Source: Bradyrhizobium sp. B097 (GTDB lineage: Bacteria > Pseudomonadota > Alphaproteobacteria > Rhizobiales > Xanthobacteraceae). From it: a stretch of DNA of 64,000 nucleotides. The notes under the pieces were generated by a model. That model did no database searches. It was not told the DNA's origin and saw only the letters and a program-made list of their open reading frames with translations. Of the stretch, positions 41,687 through 49,197 are shown one piece after another. The stretch spans positions 5,824,501-5,888,500 of the forward strand of contig NZ_CP152412.1 of NCBI RefSeq assembly GCF_038957035.1, in the 5' to 3' direction. The translations under genes were made by a program, and so were the position numbers. Position 1 is the first letter of the stretch. Every line of letters begins with the position of its first letter.

Positions 41687-42289
41687 ATGACCAACGCACC
41701 AGCGCGCAACACCAAGGTGATGAACCGGTTCGATCTCACCCAGCGCCTCGTCGCCGGGCTGAAGGACGAGGCCGTGATCGGCGGCATCGGCAACACCAAT
41801 TTTGATCTTTGGGCCGCCGGCCATCGGCCGCAGAATTTCTACATGCTGGGCAGCATGGGGCTGGCGTTCCCGATCGCGCTCGGCGTTGCGCTGGCGCAGC
41901 CCAAGCGGCGCGTGTTCGCGCTCGAAGGCGACGGCTCGCTGCTGATGCAGCTCGGCTGCCTCTCCACGATCGCGACGCTGGCCCCGAAGAACCTCACTAT
42001 GGTGGTGATGGACAACGGCATCTACCAGATCACGGGCAGCCAGCCGACGCCGGCGGCGGGGCATACCGACCTCGTCGCGATCGCAATCGCCAGCGGCATC
42101 GCGAACAGCTCCTGGGCCGCCGACGAGGACGATTTCGAGCGGCTGATCGAGCAGTCGAAACAGGCCTCCGGCCCGACCCTGATCGGCGTCCGCATCGACG
42201 ACAAGCCCGGCACCGGCACCACCCGCCGCGACCCCGTGCAGATCCGCGAGCGGTTCATGCACGGGATGGGAGTCAGGCAGCTCCTGTAG
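41687..42289 (+). CDS. ThDP-dependent decarboxylase, pyrophosphate-domain subunit (ComE-like)
   Basis: 200 residues forming the C-terminal PP domain: GSMGLAFPIALGVALAQPKRRVFALEGDGSLLMQLGCLSTIATLAPKNLTMVVMDNGIYQITG, i.e. the Mg/ThDP motif GDGS...N-G-x-Y. Together with the preceding PYR subunit it should form an alpha2beta2-type decarboxylase. ATG at 41687 is preferred (MTNAPARN) over 41675, which overlaps the upstream stop. The proposed reaction is decarboxylation of the oxoacid made by the neighbouring hydroxyacid dehydrogenase. Confidence 0.86.
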   Translation: MTNAPARNTKVMNRFDLTQRLVAGLKDEAVIGGIGNTNFDLWAAGHRPQNFYMLGSMGLAFPIALGVALAQPKRRVFALEGDGSLLMQLGCLSTIATLAPKNLTMVVMDNGIYQITGSQPTPAAGHTDLVAIAIASGIANSSWAADEDDFERLIEQSKQASGPTLIGVRIDDKPGTGTTRRDPVQIRERFMHGMGVRQLL

Positions 42290-42394
42290 GGCTGGTGCAG
42301 CAAAGCCGCAGCGCAACCGCGTGACTGTTCGCTAAAGTATAGTTGCACTCGCGCTATAGTTGCGCTTTGCTCGCCGTAAAAGCTGGGGCTTTTA

Positions 42395-42535
42395 ATGATC
42401 AGGTTATTTGATGCGGCGCTTGCCGTGGCGGTTTTTTGCGGCACCACAGGAGCAGCATTGATTACATCCGAACGCAACGCTCAGCGTCGACTATCGATGT
42501 TCGCTGACGGCGATTACGGCTGGCATCATGGGTGA
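42395..42535 (+). CDS. Possible 46-residue peptide with an N-terminal hydrophobic segment
   Basis: ATG at 42395 after CTGGGG gives MIRLFDAALAVAVFCGTTGA (a signal-peptide- or membrane-like start), then a polar tail ending DYGWHHG. Its stop overlaps the tcmP start codon (ATGGGTGA), which suggests translational coupling. Upstream at 42338-42346 and 42355-42363 lies a direct repeat TATAGTTGC, 17 bp apart. Codon use is less GC-biased than the flanks. Too short to be certain. Confidence 0.38.
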   Translation: MIRLFDAALAVAVFCGTTGAALITSERNAQRRLSMFADGDYGWHHG

Positions 42536-43242
42536 ACTCGTCGAAGGAGATGACGGCCTCCAAGTAGAGGAGGTCGGGCGATGGGCGAAGGACAAAATCG
42601 CTTCTCTATGTCGCTACATCGAGATTTCGCGCGCAGTGCGTAAGAAGTGGTTAGGACCAGGAAAAGGTGGCGCGGCCTACGTCGAGCTTTTTTGTGGCCC
42701 CGGAAGATCCAGGGTAAGGCGAACGAACGAATACATCGATGGTAGTTGCGTGGCCGCGTGGAAGGCGAGCCTCGCCTCCAAAGCGCCATTCAGCACTGTT
42801 TATGTTGGCGACGCGGATGAGTACCGAAGATCACTCGCCATCGAGCGCTTGAAAAGGGCTGGGCACCCGTCGTGGAATTAAGCGGGACTGCCGTCCAGGC
42901 TGCTCACGAAGCTCGTTCTTTGCTCGGCGCGAGTGGACTCAACTTTGTATTCGTTGATCCCTACAATCTGGGCGCCTTCGAGTTCGAAGTAATGAGGGCA
43001 TTCGCCGGCCTTCGATATATCGATATGCTTGTCAACGCCATCCCGCGATCCGTCGCGAGGTGTTCGAATATTGGCGTCGAAAAGTCGCCGAACTCGGAAT
43101 TTCTACTTCGGCAGATATGCAACTAATTACGGGAGAAGGTGGTCAGCACCTGTACTGGTTAACTCTCGTCGCCAAGCATGATCTAGCGCACAAATTCTGG
43201 AAGACCGCCTCTAACAACTCAGGACAGCGTAACCTCCTCTAG
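42528..43242 (+). pseudogene. tcmP: Broken tcmP (three-Cys-motif partner protein)
   Basis: Three overlapping frames read as parts of one TcmP-like protein. Frame 1 (42528-42857): WAKDKIASLCRYIEISR, AYVELFCGPGRSRVR, STVYVGDADE. A missing G in the run near 42861 would otherwise give KRAG-APVVELSGTA; frame 2 continues with LNFVFVDPYNLGAFEFEVMRAFAGLRYIDMLVNA to about 43040. Frame 3 resumes with IRREVFEYWRRKVAELG and ends GGQHLYWLTLVAKHDLAHKFWKTASNN, the family C-terminus. The middle of a normal TcmP is missing at the second junction. So at least a 1-bp deletion and a larger deletion have inactivated it. It converges on, and overlaps by 24 bp, the intact three-Cys gene. Lower-GC codons suggest transfer. 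Confidence 0.75.
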
Positions 43243-43977
43243 GACCGGCATTTCATCGTAGGTCGTGCCATTCAACTCTCGCCCCGCTGCCTTCTTATTT
43301 TTCCCGCCCCATTGCTTGAAGAAGAAGGCGGTGCCGTGCCTGCGACAGGCGGCTTCGACCTCGTCGACCCATGCTCGTTTCATCGGACGTGCACCGGGCC
43401 CACTCTCGCCGCCGACGATCGCCCAATGAATGCCACTAAGATCGGCAACCGCAACCGAGCCTATCAACGGCTCAAATGAGATGAACCTCACTGCTGCACG
43501 TACGCGGCGCAGATCAACAATGCGATCGAGATAGTCGGCGCTTTCAACGCTGGTGCCGAGCCAAACATTGCGCAGGACTGGCAGCGCTGTTGTCACTTCG
43601 GCCATCCGGTCCGGCCGTTTGGTCAGGATTTGGTAGGTATGATGCGGCGTCTCCTGCATCGTCGACCAAACGTCAGCCACGAAGGTTGCGGGCACATCCG
43701 CGTGGAACAAGTCCGACATAGAGTTGACGAAGATTTGGCGCGGCTTCCGCCAAGCTCTCGGCGCTTCGAGAGACTTTCGGTCCAAGTATAGCTTGCCGGT
43801 CCACTTTGCCCGGCCGCCGGTCTTTCGAGTGAGACCACGGTACTTTTCAGCACCCATAGCGTCGAGGCGAGCGGCCATTCGCATCGCGTAGCAGTTGGTA
43901 CATCCTGGCGAAAGGATCGTGCATCCGGCGACCGGGTTCCAAGTCGCATCAGTCCACTCGATTGTGGTCTCGGCCAT
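43219..43977 (-). CDS. Three-Cys-motif protein, phage Gp37/Gp68 family (DUF5131)
   Basis: 252 residues. The motif C-x6-C-x2-C (Cys19, Cys26, Cys29) occurs in WNPVAGCTILSPGCTNCYAMRMA; the downstream WTGKLYLDRKSLEAPRAWRKPRQIFVNSMSDLFH and ILTKRPDRMAEV, WLGTSVESADYLDRI, FISFEPLIG, VGGESGPGARPM blocks are the conserved family segments. The fold is related to radical-SAM/spore-photoproduct-lyase-like proteins, and the cysteines probably bind an Fe-S cluster. Members are found in phages and in pairs with TcmP. It seems intact, with AGGAG before the ATG, and an SOS-box-like GTTC-N7-GTTC 56-70 bp upstream. Biochemical activity unknown. Confidence 0.88.
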   Translation of the reverse strand: MAETTIEWTDATWNPVAGCTILSPGCTNCYAMRMAARLDAMGAEKYRGLTRKTGGRAKWTGKLYLDRKSLEAPRAWRKPRQIFVNSMSDLFHADVPATFVADVWSTMQETPHHTYQILTKRPDRMAEVTTALPVLRNVWLGTSVESADYLDRIVDLRRVRAAVRFISFEPLIGSVAVADLSGIHWAIVGGESGPGARPMKRAWVDEVEAACRRHGTAFFFKQWGGKNKKAAGRELNGTTYDEMPVLEEVTLS

Positions 43978-44032
43978 GCGCTTCTCCTATGTGAAAAATA
44001 TCCTGACATGGGCCGGTAAATCAACTCTAAAT

Positions 44033-44047
44033 GTTCTATATCTGTTC
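44033..44047 (-). promoter_or_regulatory. LexA (SOS) box candidate before the three-Cys gene
   Basis: GTTCTATATCTGTTC fits the alphaproteobacterial LexA consensus GTTC-N7-GTTC exactly. On the minus strand it lies 56-70 bp before the DUF5131 start, just upstream of a possible TTGATT / GATATT promoter (16-bp spacing). The 15-mer lies in AT-rich DNA, so a chance match must be excluded. Confidence 0.55.
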
Positions 44048-44107
44048 TAAATAATCATGTCTATCTATATGATTTTACTTACATCAGCATTGAACGAGAA
44101 ACCGTCC

Positions 44108-45169
44108 TCAATTCATCCGCAACTCCGTGATGTGCCGCGGATCCGGCGCGAGTTCGCCGCGCTCGACGCGCTTGACGATATCGGTCAGCGCGGCGTTGGC
44201 ATTGCAGGCGAGGCCGAGCTTTTCGCCCTCGCGCACCACAAAGCCATTGAGGAATTCGATCTCGGTGCGGCGGCCCTTCTGCATGTCCTGGCCCATCGAG
44301 GGGCGCTGCGCCGATGACGTGCGCTTACTATCCTTGAAGCGCTGCTCGTCGCAGGCGCGGGTCGCGGCCTCGTCGCCCTCGCCCGCCCGCGCGATGGTCT
44401 CCGGCGGCAGATGCAGGATCTCTTCCAGCTGATAGCCGTGCGCCTGGCCGACGCGGATCGCCTCGCTGCCGAGCCGCGTCGAGAAGCGGCGCAGCGGTTC
44501 GCTTTGCAGCACCTCGCCGCCCGCTAGGCCCGTGCAGGCCGAGAGCCCGTTGCCCATCACGTTGGCGACGAGTTTCGACCAGCGCTCGCCCCAGAGATTG
44601 CCGGTCACCTTGGCGCTGTCGGAGGTGCCGACCAGGCGGCAAACCTCCTCCGCCCGCGCGGTGATGCGGCCATGCACCTCGCCGGCGCGGAACACGGTAT
44701 GCGCCGCGCCGCCTTTGCCGGCGCCGCGGTGGATATGGCCGGGCTCGGGCAGATTGACGGTGATGCTGCTCGCGATGCAGCCGAGCGTCTTACCCCAGCC
44801 GACGATGCCGGCGATCGTCTCCTCGTTCATGCAGTTCTGCAGCGACACGACGTAGCCGTCGGCCGCCAGATATTGCCGGATCAGCATGGTCGCCCAGGCG
44901 GTGTCGTAGGACTTCATGCAGACGAAGGCGATGTCGACCGGCTTCTCCTTCGCCAGCTGCTGCGCGTCGGTGACATCAAGCGCACGCACCGGCACCCAGA
45001 ACTCGGCGACATCCATCGCGTGCGTGACGCGCAATCCGTGCTTGCGCATCTGCTCGACATGCTCGGGCCAGGGATCGATGAAGGTGACGTCCTCACCCGC
45101 CTGCACCATATGCGCACCGGCATAGCCGCCGACCGCACCCGCGCCGACGATCGCGATCTTCCGACCCAT
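44108..45169 (-). CDS. Ketopantoate reductase-like (PanE/ApbA) protein
   Basis: NADPH-dependent reductase family, 353 residues. Rossmann motif GAGAVGGYAG at 9-18, followed by FVCMKSYDT and LQNCMNEETIAGIVGW, and the catalytic-helix region KVTGNLWGERWSKLVANVMGNGLSACTGL. C-terminal FLNGFVVREGEKLGLACNANAALTDIVKRVERGEL fits PanE substrate-binding helices. Longer than E. coli PanE (303), so it may reduce a different 2-oxoacid. Monocistronic, next to the lower-GC island. Confidence 0.85.
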   Translation of the reverse strand: MGRKIAIVGAGAVGGYAGAHMVQAGEDVTFIDPWPEHVEQMRKHGLRVTHAMDVAEFWVPVRALDVTDAQQLAKEKPVDIAFVCMKSYDTAWATMLIRQYLAADGYVVSLQNCMNEETIAGIVGWGKTLGCIASSITVNLPEPGHIHRGAGKGGAAHTVFRAGEVHGRITARAEEVCRLVGTSDSAKVTGNLWGERWSKLVANVMGNGLSACTGLAGGEVLQSEPLRRFSTRLGSEAIRVGQAHGYQLEEILHLPPETIARAGEGDEAATRACDEQRFKDSKRTSSAQRPSMGQDMQKGRRTEIEFLNGFVVREGEKLGLACNANAALTDIVKRVERGELAPDPRHITELRMN

Positions 45170-45313
45170 GTTTCCACCCTGCCCTTGATTGAGGCGGCCG
45201 CTGGCTGCGTCCGCTTGTTGCGGACCAGTCTAGGGGATCGGGCCGGCAGGCCAACCGCTCGCTTCATGAAAAAAGCGGGCCTGTGCCATGCCGGTATTCA
45301 TGGGACCACGAAA

Positions 45314-45342
45314 ATCCCCGCGGGCGACAAGCCCGCGAGGAT
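45314..45342 (-). terminator. Rho-independent terminator after the DUF1236 gene
   Basis: Arms ATCCCCGCGGGC (45314-45325) and GCCCGCGAGGAT (45331-45342) with a 5-base loop. On the minus strand the hairpin is followed by TTTTCG and lies 22 bp past the stop codon of the gene at 45364-45753. Confidence 0.75.
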
Positions 45343-45363
45343 GTCCGCAGTCAGAAATTGAGA

Positions 45364-45753
45364 TCAGTCGATGATCTTGACGATCCGGCGCGTGCGCGGC
45401 TCCACGATCACGCGCCGATCATTGACGATCGCGTAGCGGTATTCGGTGTAGCGCGGCACCGGACGCAGCACGACGGTGTCGGGCAGCGGCTCGCCGACCA
45501 CGACGCGTTCGCGCACCACGACCGAGGGTTCGTCGCGCGGGATCGACGTGATCACCGCATTCGGAATCTCGAGGCCGGCGCCGACCGCGGCACCAACGGT
45601 GCCGCCGACGATCTCACCAACCGGGCCTGCGATCTCGCCACCGGTCCGCGCACCGTTCGCGGCGCCCGCCGCAGTCGTGGACTGTGCGAACGCCGAACCA
45701 GACGCGAGCAGCGACGCAGCGGCAACAAGGGAAACGGCAAAACGCTTGTTCAT
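45364..45753 (-). CDS. DUF1236-type secreted protein
   Basis: 129 residues. Signal peptide MNKRFAVSLVAAASLLASGSAFA, a Gly/Ala-rich segment (about 25-60), then DEPSVVVRERVVVGEPLPDTVVLRPVPRYTEYRYAIVNDRRVIVEPRTRRIVKIID, the repeat-like DUF1236 end common in Bradyrhizobium secreted proteins. Function unknown; the domain is thought to be periplasmic and may bind the envelope. GGAGGAG precedes the ATG at 45753; the frame extension upstream is not used. Confidence 0.85.
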   Translation of the reverse strand: MNKRFAVSLVAAASLLASGSAFAQSTTAAGAANGARTGGEIAGPVGEIVGGTVGAAVGAGLEIPNAVITSIPRDEPSVVVRERVVVGEPLPDTVVLRPVPRYTEYRYAIVNDRRVIVEPRTRRIVKIID

Positions 45754-45884
45754 GATTCTCCTCCTCCGAGTTATGAGACGCCCCTTCAACATCGCAGGGA
45801 ACGAGACGTTCCAGTTCCAACGCCGGCAACTCGTGCGCAAACTCCAGTTCCGCAGCAACTCGCCTTAGTTCCAGCACAAATGAA

Positions 45885-45917
45885 AATGCTGCTCCGGATA
45901 TTGTCCAAAGCAGCATT
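45885..45917 (-). terminator. Probable terminator after the NYN-domain gene
   Basis: AATGCTGCT (45885-45893) and AGCAGCATT (45909-45917) form a 9-bp stem with a 15-base loop. On the minus strand TTTTCATTT follows. It is 55 bp past the NYN stop codon at 45972. Confidence 0.55.
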
Positions 45918-45971
45918 CATCGTTGGTTCAGATTCACAGATGGTTCAGAGCAGGAGCGCGCTGCGCGCCGT

Positions 45972-46754
45972 TCATTCCGGCGGTTTTTGATCGGCTCGTC
46001 GTCTTGGCGTTCGCCGTCTTGGCGGCGGTGCGGCCGCCTGCTTGATGCGGATTCGCGTCGTCCCGCCCTTGGGCTGTTCGATCTCGAACGCATTTGTCCT
46101 GCGCACCAGTTCGCTCAGGGTGCGGAAGCCGTAAGTCCTTTGATCGAAATCCGACGCCAGATTGGCAAGCTGCCGTCCGACCTCGCCAAGCGTCACCCAA
46201 CCGTCCTCGCTGGCCATCTGGCCGATCACCTTCTTGAGGATGGGCGTGGCGGCGTCGGGCGGCTGCAGCGGCTGGGCGCGCACCGCGGCGTCCTGATTGC
46301 TCGTCACGCCGCCGCGCAAATTCTCGGTGTAGACGAACCTGCGGCAGGCCTGCCGAAAACTCTCCGGCGTCTTCTGCTCGCCGAACCCGAACACGTCGAT
46401 GCCGTGCTCGCGGATGCGGGCGGCAAGGCGGGTGAAATCGCTGTCCGACGACACCAGGCAGAAGCCATCGAACCGGCCGCTATGCAGCAGGTCCATCGCG
46501 TCGATCACCAGCGTGATGTCGGAGGCATTCTTGCCCGTCGTATAGGCGAATTGCTGCTGCGGGATGATGGCGTGCTTGGACAGAATGTCGGCCCAGCCCT
46601 TGGACCTCGGATTGGAGAAGTCGCCATAGATGCGGCGCACGCTGGCCTCGCCGATCTTGGCGATCTCCTCGAACAGCCCATCGGCGATCCTTGCAGATGC
46701 ATTGTCGGCGTCGATCAGGACCGCCAGACGGGGCGAACGGAGTTCGGAAGGCAT
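45972..46754 (-). CDS. NYN-domain (LabA/DUF88) protein with C-terminal OST-HTH-like domain
   Basis: 260 residues. The PIN-like NYN nuclease domain has the acidic set LIDADN (Asp15, Asp17), SDITLVIDAMD and LVSSDSDFTRLAARIRE, consistent with metal-dependent RNA cleavage. About residues 165-245 look like an OST-HTH/LOTUS winged helix (VIGQMASEDGWVTLGEVGRQLANLASDFDQRTYGFRTLSELVRR) that may bind RNA. The tail is Pro/Arg-rich. Family members are proposed RNA-processing or defence nucleases; biological role here unknown. Confidence 0.88.
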   Translation of the reverse strand: MPSELRSPRLAVLIDADNASARIADGLFEEIAKIGEASVRRIYGDFSNPRSKGWADILSKHAIIPQQQFAYTTGKNASDITLVIDAMDLLHSGRFDGFCLVSSDSDFTRLAARIREHGIDVFGFGEQKTPESFRQACRRFVYTENLRGGVTSNQDAAVRAQPLQPPDAATPILKKVIGQMASEDGWVTLGEVGRQLANLASDFDQRTYGFRTLSELVRRTNAFEIEQPKGGTTRIRIKQAAAPPPRRRTPRRRADQKPPE

Positions 46755-46905
46755 GGCTTCTCTCTGCTGGGATACGATGGATCAAGATGCGCGGACAGTT
46801 CCGGAACCGGCGCAGCCGTCGCATCGGAGCACATCGCGCGTCCCAAGCATAGGGTCGGTGGCATCGCCGGGACTTTCGCGGCGAAAGCACCCTCGGGCGG
46901 TGTGG

Positions 46906-47313
46906 TCAGAGCACCTCGCCTATATCGATCGCGCGCCTAGCGAACTCGATGGCCTTCTCCGCGGTGATCGCATCCGCTGTCGTCGTCGCCTCGTCCCGCA
47001 CCGACGGCGGAGACGCGATCCGGATCTTCTTGCCGTTCGACCGGCGGATCGTCGCGCGCCAGCGATCGACATCGCGCCGGTAGGCATCGATGACAAAATC
47101 CCGATAGGTGACGCCGCTCATGAGCGGCTGAAGGGACGCCGCTTCGAGACCGGCCGGCTGGCTTGCGACATCGCGCACCATCTCGACAATCATCTCGACG
47201 GCATGCTCACGCGCGGCACCGGTCGCGTCCCTGAGCAGATAGCTCACCGCCGCGCCGATCTGCGCCCGTGCGCGATCGTCGCTCGCGAAATCCAAATCGA
47301 CCTGAACTGACAT
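46906..47313 (-). CDS. Hypothetical helical protein
   Basis: 135 residues from MSVQVDLDFASDDRARAQIGAAVSYLLRDATGAAREHAVEMIVEMVRDVASQPAGL; mostly helical, soluble and acidic then basic, with no recognised domain. Coding character is good and the frame has no better competitor. The ATG at 47313 is chosen; the frame is open to 47379 with Arg-rich, unlikely sequence. No clear partner gene. Function unknown. Confidence 0.65.
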   Translation of the reverse strand: MSVQVDLDFASDDRARAQIGAAVSYLLRDATGAAREHAVEMIVEMVRDVASQPAGLEAASLQPLMSGVTYRDFVIDAYRRDVDRWRATIRRSNGKKIRIASPPSVRDEATTTADAITAEKAIEFARRAIDIGEVL

Positions 47314-47456
47314 GATGGGAAAACGCCTCCTCCGGACCCGATATCGGATACCTCCAGGCATCCGGTACGTCGCAACCAAAGAGCTTTAGTCGGCCCCCCA
47401 TTAAAGCCGGATTATCGGACAGGCCCCGATTTCTCGGATGCCGTTAACCGGGCTTT

Positions 47457-47489
47457 GATGCCGCTTCGGAAGATGTCCGAAGCGGCATC
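47457..47489. other. Perfect 14-bp stem hairpin
   Basis: GATGCCGCTTCGGA (47457-47470), 5-base loop, TCCGAAGCGGCATC (47476-47489). No T-run on either side. It lies between the hypothetical gene's promoter and the MFS promoter and could be a terminator remnant or an insulating hairpin. Confidence 0.5.
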
Positions 47490-47596
47490 GAACCTCGATC
47501 GGATCACAGCAGACCGGCGCCGCACGCCGATTTGTCCCCGACCCTGTCCGGCGCGAAGGCCGGCTCGCTCCCGCCAATTCGCGCGTGATCACCAAT

Positions 47597-47606
47597 TGAC
47601 ATATCA
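47597..47606. promoter_or_regulatory. TGACATATCA motif upstream of the MFS transporter
   Basis: Part of ATTGACATATCACTG, overlapping a -35-like TTGACA. The same ten bases occur at 52940-52949 before the fatty-acid-hydroxylase operon. Both lie near promoters of genes flanking a GntR regulator, the likely binder. Confidence 0.55.
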
Positions 47607-47677
47607 CTGCTATCCGTGTGACATTTTATGGAACGGGCCGACAAGAGCCCGGCAACGTCCATCTGGGGAGGACAGCA

Positions 47678-49081
47678 ATGACCATTTCCGACGTCACCGC
47701 CGCGGCCGGAAGCCGAGCTCCGGCCGCCGTCGCGCGCACCGCGCAAGCGCAGCAGGTCGCCGACATCGCGGCACGACTCGAACGCCTGCCGCTGACCTCC
47801 TATCAGCGATGGATCTTCGGCATCATCGCAACCGCGTGGTTCTTCGACAGCATGGACCTGGCCGCGCTGACCTTCGTGCTCGGCTCGATCCGCCAGACCT
47901 TCGGCCTGTCGACAGCGGAGACCGGGCTGCTGTCCAGCATGAGCTTCCTCGGCATGTTCGTCGGCGCCGCGTCCGCCGGCCTGCTGGCCGACCGTTTCGG
48001 CCGTGCCCGCGTCTTCCAGGTCAGCATGATCTTCTGGGGCTTGGGCAGCCTGTGCTGCGGTCTCTCGACGACCGCGACCGCGCTTGGCGCATCCCGCCTG
48101 CTGCTCGGCTTCGGCATGGGCATGGAGTTTCCGGTCGCGCAGTCGATGGTCTCGGAGATCATGCCGGCCCGCAACCGCGGCCGCTACATCGCGTTCCTCG
48201 AAGGGTTCTGGCCGCTCGGCTTCATCGCGTCGGGCCTGTTGACCTACTTCGTGCTGCAGGCCGCCGACTGGCGCTGGGTCTTCATCCTGCAGGCGATCCC
48301 GGCCGTCTTCGTGCTCGTGGTGCGACGCTACGTTCCGGAATCGCCGCGCTGGCTCGCTTCCCACGGCCATTCCGAGCGGGCCGAAGCGACCGTGCGCGAC
48401 ATCGAGAGCAGGGTCCGCGATCGTCTCGGCAGCAAGGAGCTGCCGCCGGTGGTGCGCCAGGCCGCCGCACCCGCGTCCGAAGTGACCGGCCTGAGGACGC
48501 TGTTTTCGGGCATCTACGCCAAGCGGACCACGATGTTGTGGACCTTGTGGTTCTTCGCCCTGCTTGGCTTCTACGGTCTCACCACATGGCTCGGCGCGCT
48601 GCTGCAGGCCAAGGGATTCCCGATCACCAAATCGGTGTTCTACACCATCCTGATCTCGCTCGCGGGCATCCCCGGCTTCCTGGTCTCGGCATGGCTCGTC
48701 GAATCCTGGGGCCGCAAGGCGACGCTGGTGATGAACCTGCTCTGCGGCGCGATCGCCTGCCACTTCTACGGCTCGGCGGCGGACCAGACCCAGCTTATCA
48801 TCGCCGGCCTCTGCATGCAGTTCTTCCTGTTCGGCATGTGGTCGGCGCTCTACGCCTATACGCCTGAGCTGTACCCGACCCATGTCCGCGCCACCGGAAC
48901 CGGTTTTGCCTCCGCGGTCGGCCGAATCGGTTCGCTGATCGGCCCCTATGTGATCGGCGTGATCCTGCCCGCGGCGGGGCAGAGCGGCGTGTTCGCGCTG
49001 GGCGCCGGCGCGTTCGTGGTGGCGGTGCTGTTGCTCGGCGAGGAAACCCGCGGCCGCACGCTGGAGAGCATTTCGCACTGA
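47678..49081 (+). CDS. MFS transporter (AAHS/sugar-porter type)
   Basis: 467-residue, 12-helix major facilitator. It has the loop 2-3 motif GLLADRFGRARVFQ, the loop 4-5 PARNRGRYIAFLEGFWPLG, RYVPESPRWLASHGHSERAEATV after helix 6, and ELYPTHVRATGTGFASAVGRIGSLIGP near helix 11. These match metabolite:H+ symporters for aromatic acids or sugars and not drug exporters. The ATG at 47678 follows GGGGAGG. An upstream TGACATATCA element and the downstream GntR gene link it to the fatty-acid-hydroxylase operon. Confidence 0.9.
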   Translation: MTISDVTAAAGSRAPAAVARTAQAQQVADIAARLERLPLTSYQRWIFGIIATAWFFDSMDLAALTFVLGSIRQTFGLSTAETGLLSSMSFLGMFVGAASAGLLADRFGRARVFQVSMIFWGLGSLCCGLSTTATALGASRLLLGFGMGMEFPVAQSMVSEIMPARNRGRYIAFLEGFWPLGFIASGLLTYFVLQAADWRWVFILQAIPAVFVLVVRRYVPESPRWLASHGHSERAEATVRDIESRVRDRLGSKELPPVVRQAAAPASEVTGLRTLFSGIYAKRTTMLWTLWFFALLGFYGLTTWLGALLQAKGFPITKSVFYTILISLAGIPGFLVSAWLVESWGRKATLVMNLLCGAIACHFYGSAADQTQLIIAGLCMQFFLFGMWSALYAYTPELYPTHVRATGTGFASAVGRIGSLIGPYVIGVILPAAGQSGVFALGAGAFVVAVLLLGEETRGRTLESISH

Positions 49082-49169
49082 TGATGCGCCGCTGTTCGCT
49101 GCACGCGGCCGGATTCGGTGCAGCGCCCGTCGAGTGGCCTTGTCACTGCCGGCGGGGCGTGTGAGATAT

Positions 49170-49183
49170 CTGCTGTACAGCAG
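49170..49183. promoter_or_regulatory. Candidate autoregulatory GntR operator
   Basis: CTGCTGTACAGCAG, a perfect 14-bp palindrome with the TGT-ACA core common among GntR (FadR/VanR) operators, ending 14 bp before the GntR start codon. It would block initiation when bound. Confidence 0.5.
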
Positions 49184-49197
49184 CACGCAAGATCCCG

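Noticed and set aside
42338..42363. TATAGTTGC direct repeat as an attachment site
   Set aside because: Only nine bases, both copies on the same side of the island; no integrase or tRNA present.
47457..47489. 14-bp stem as a Rho-independent terminator
   Set aside because: No T-run after the stem on either strand; listed only as a hairpin.
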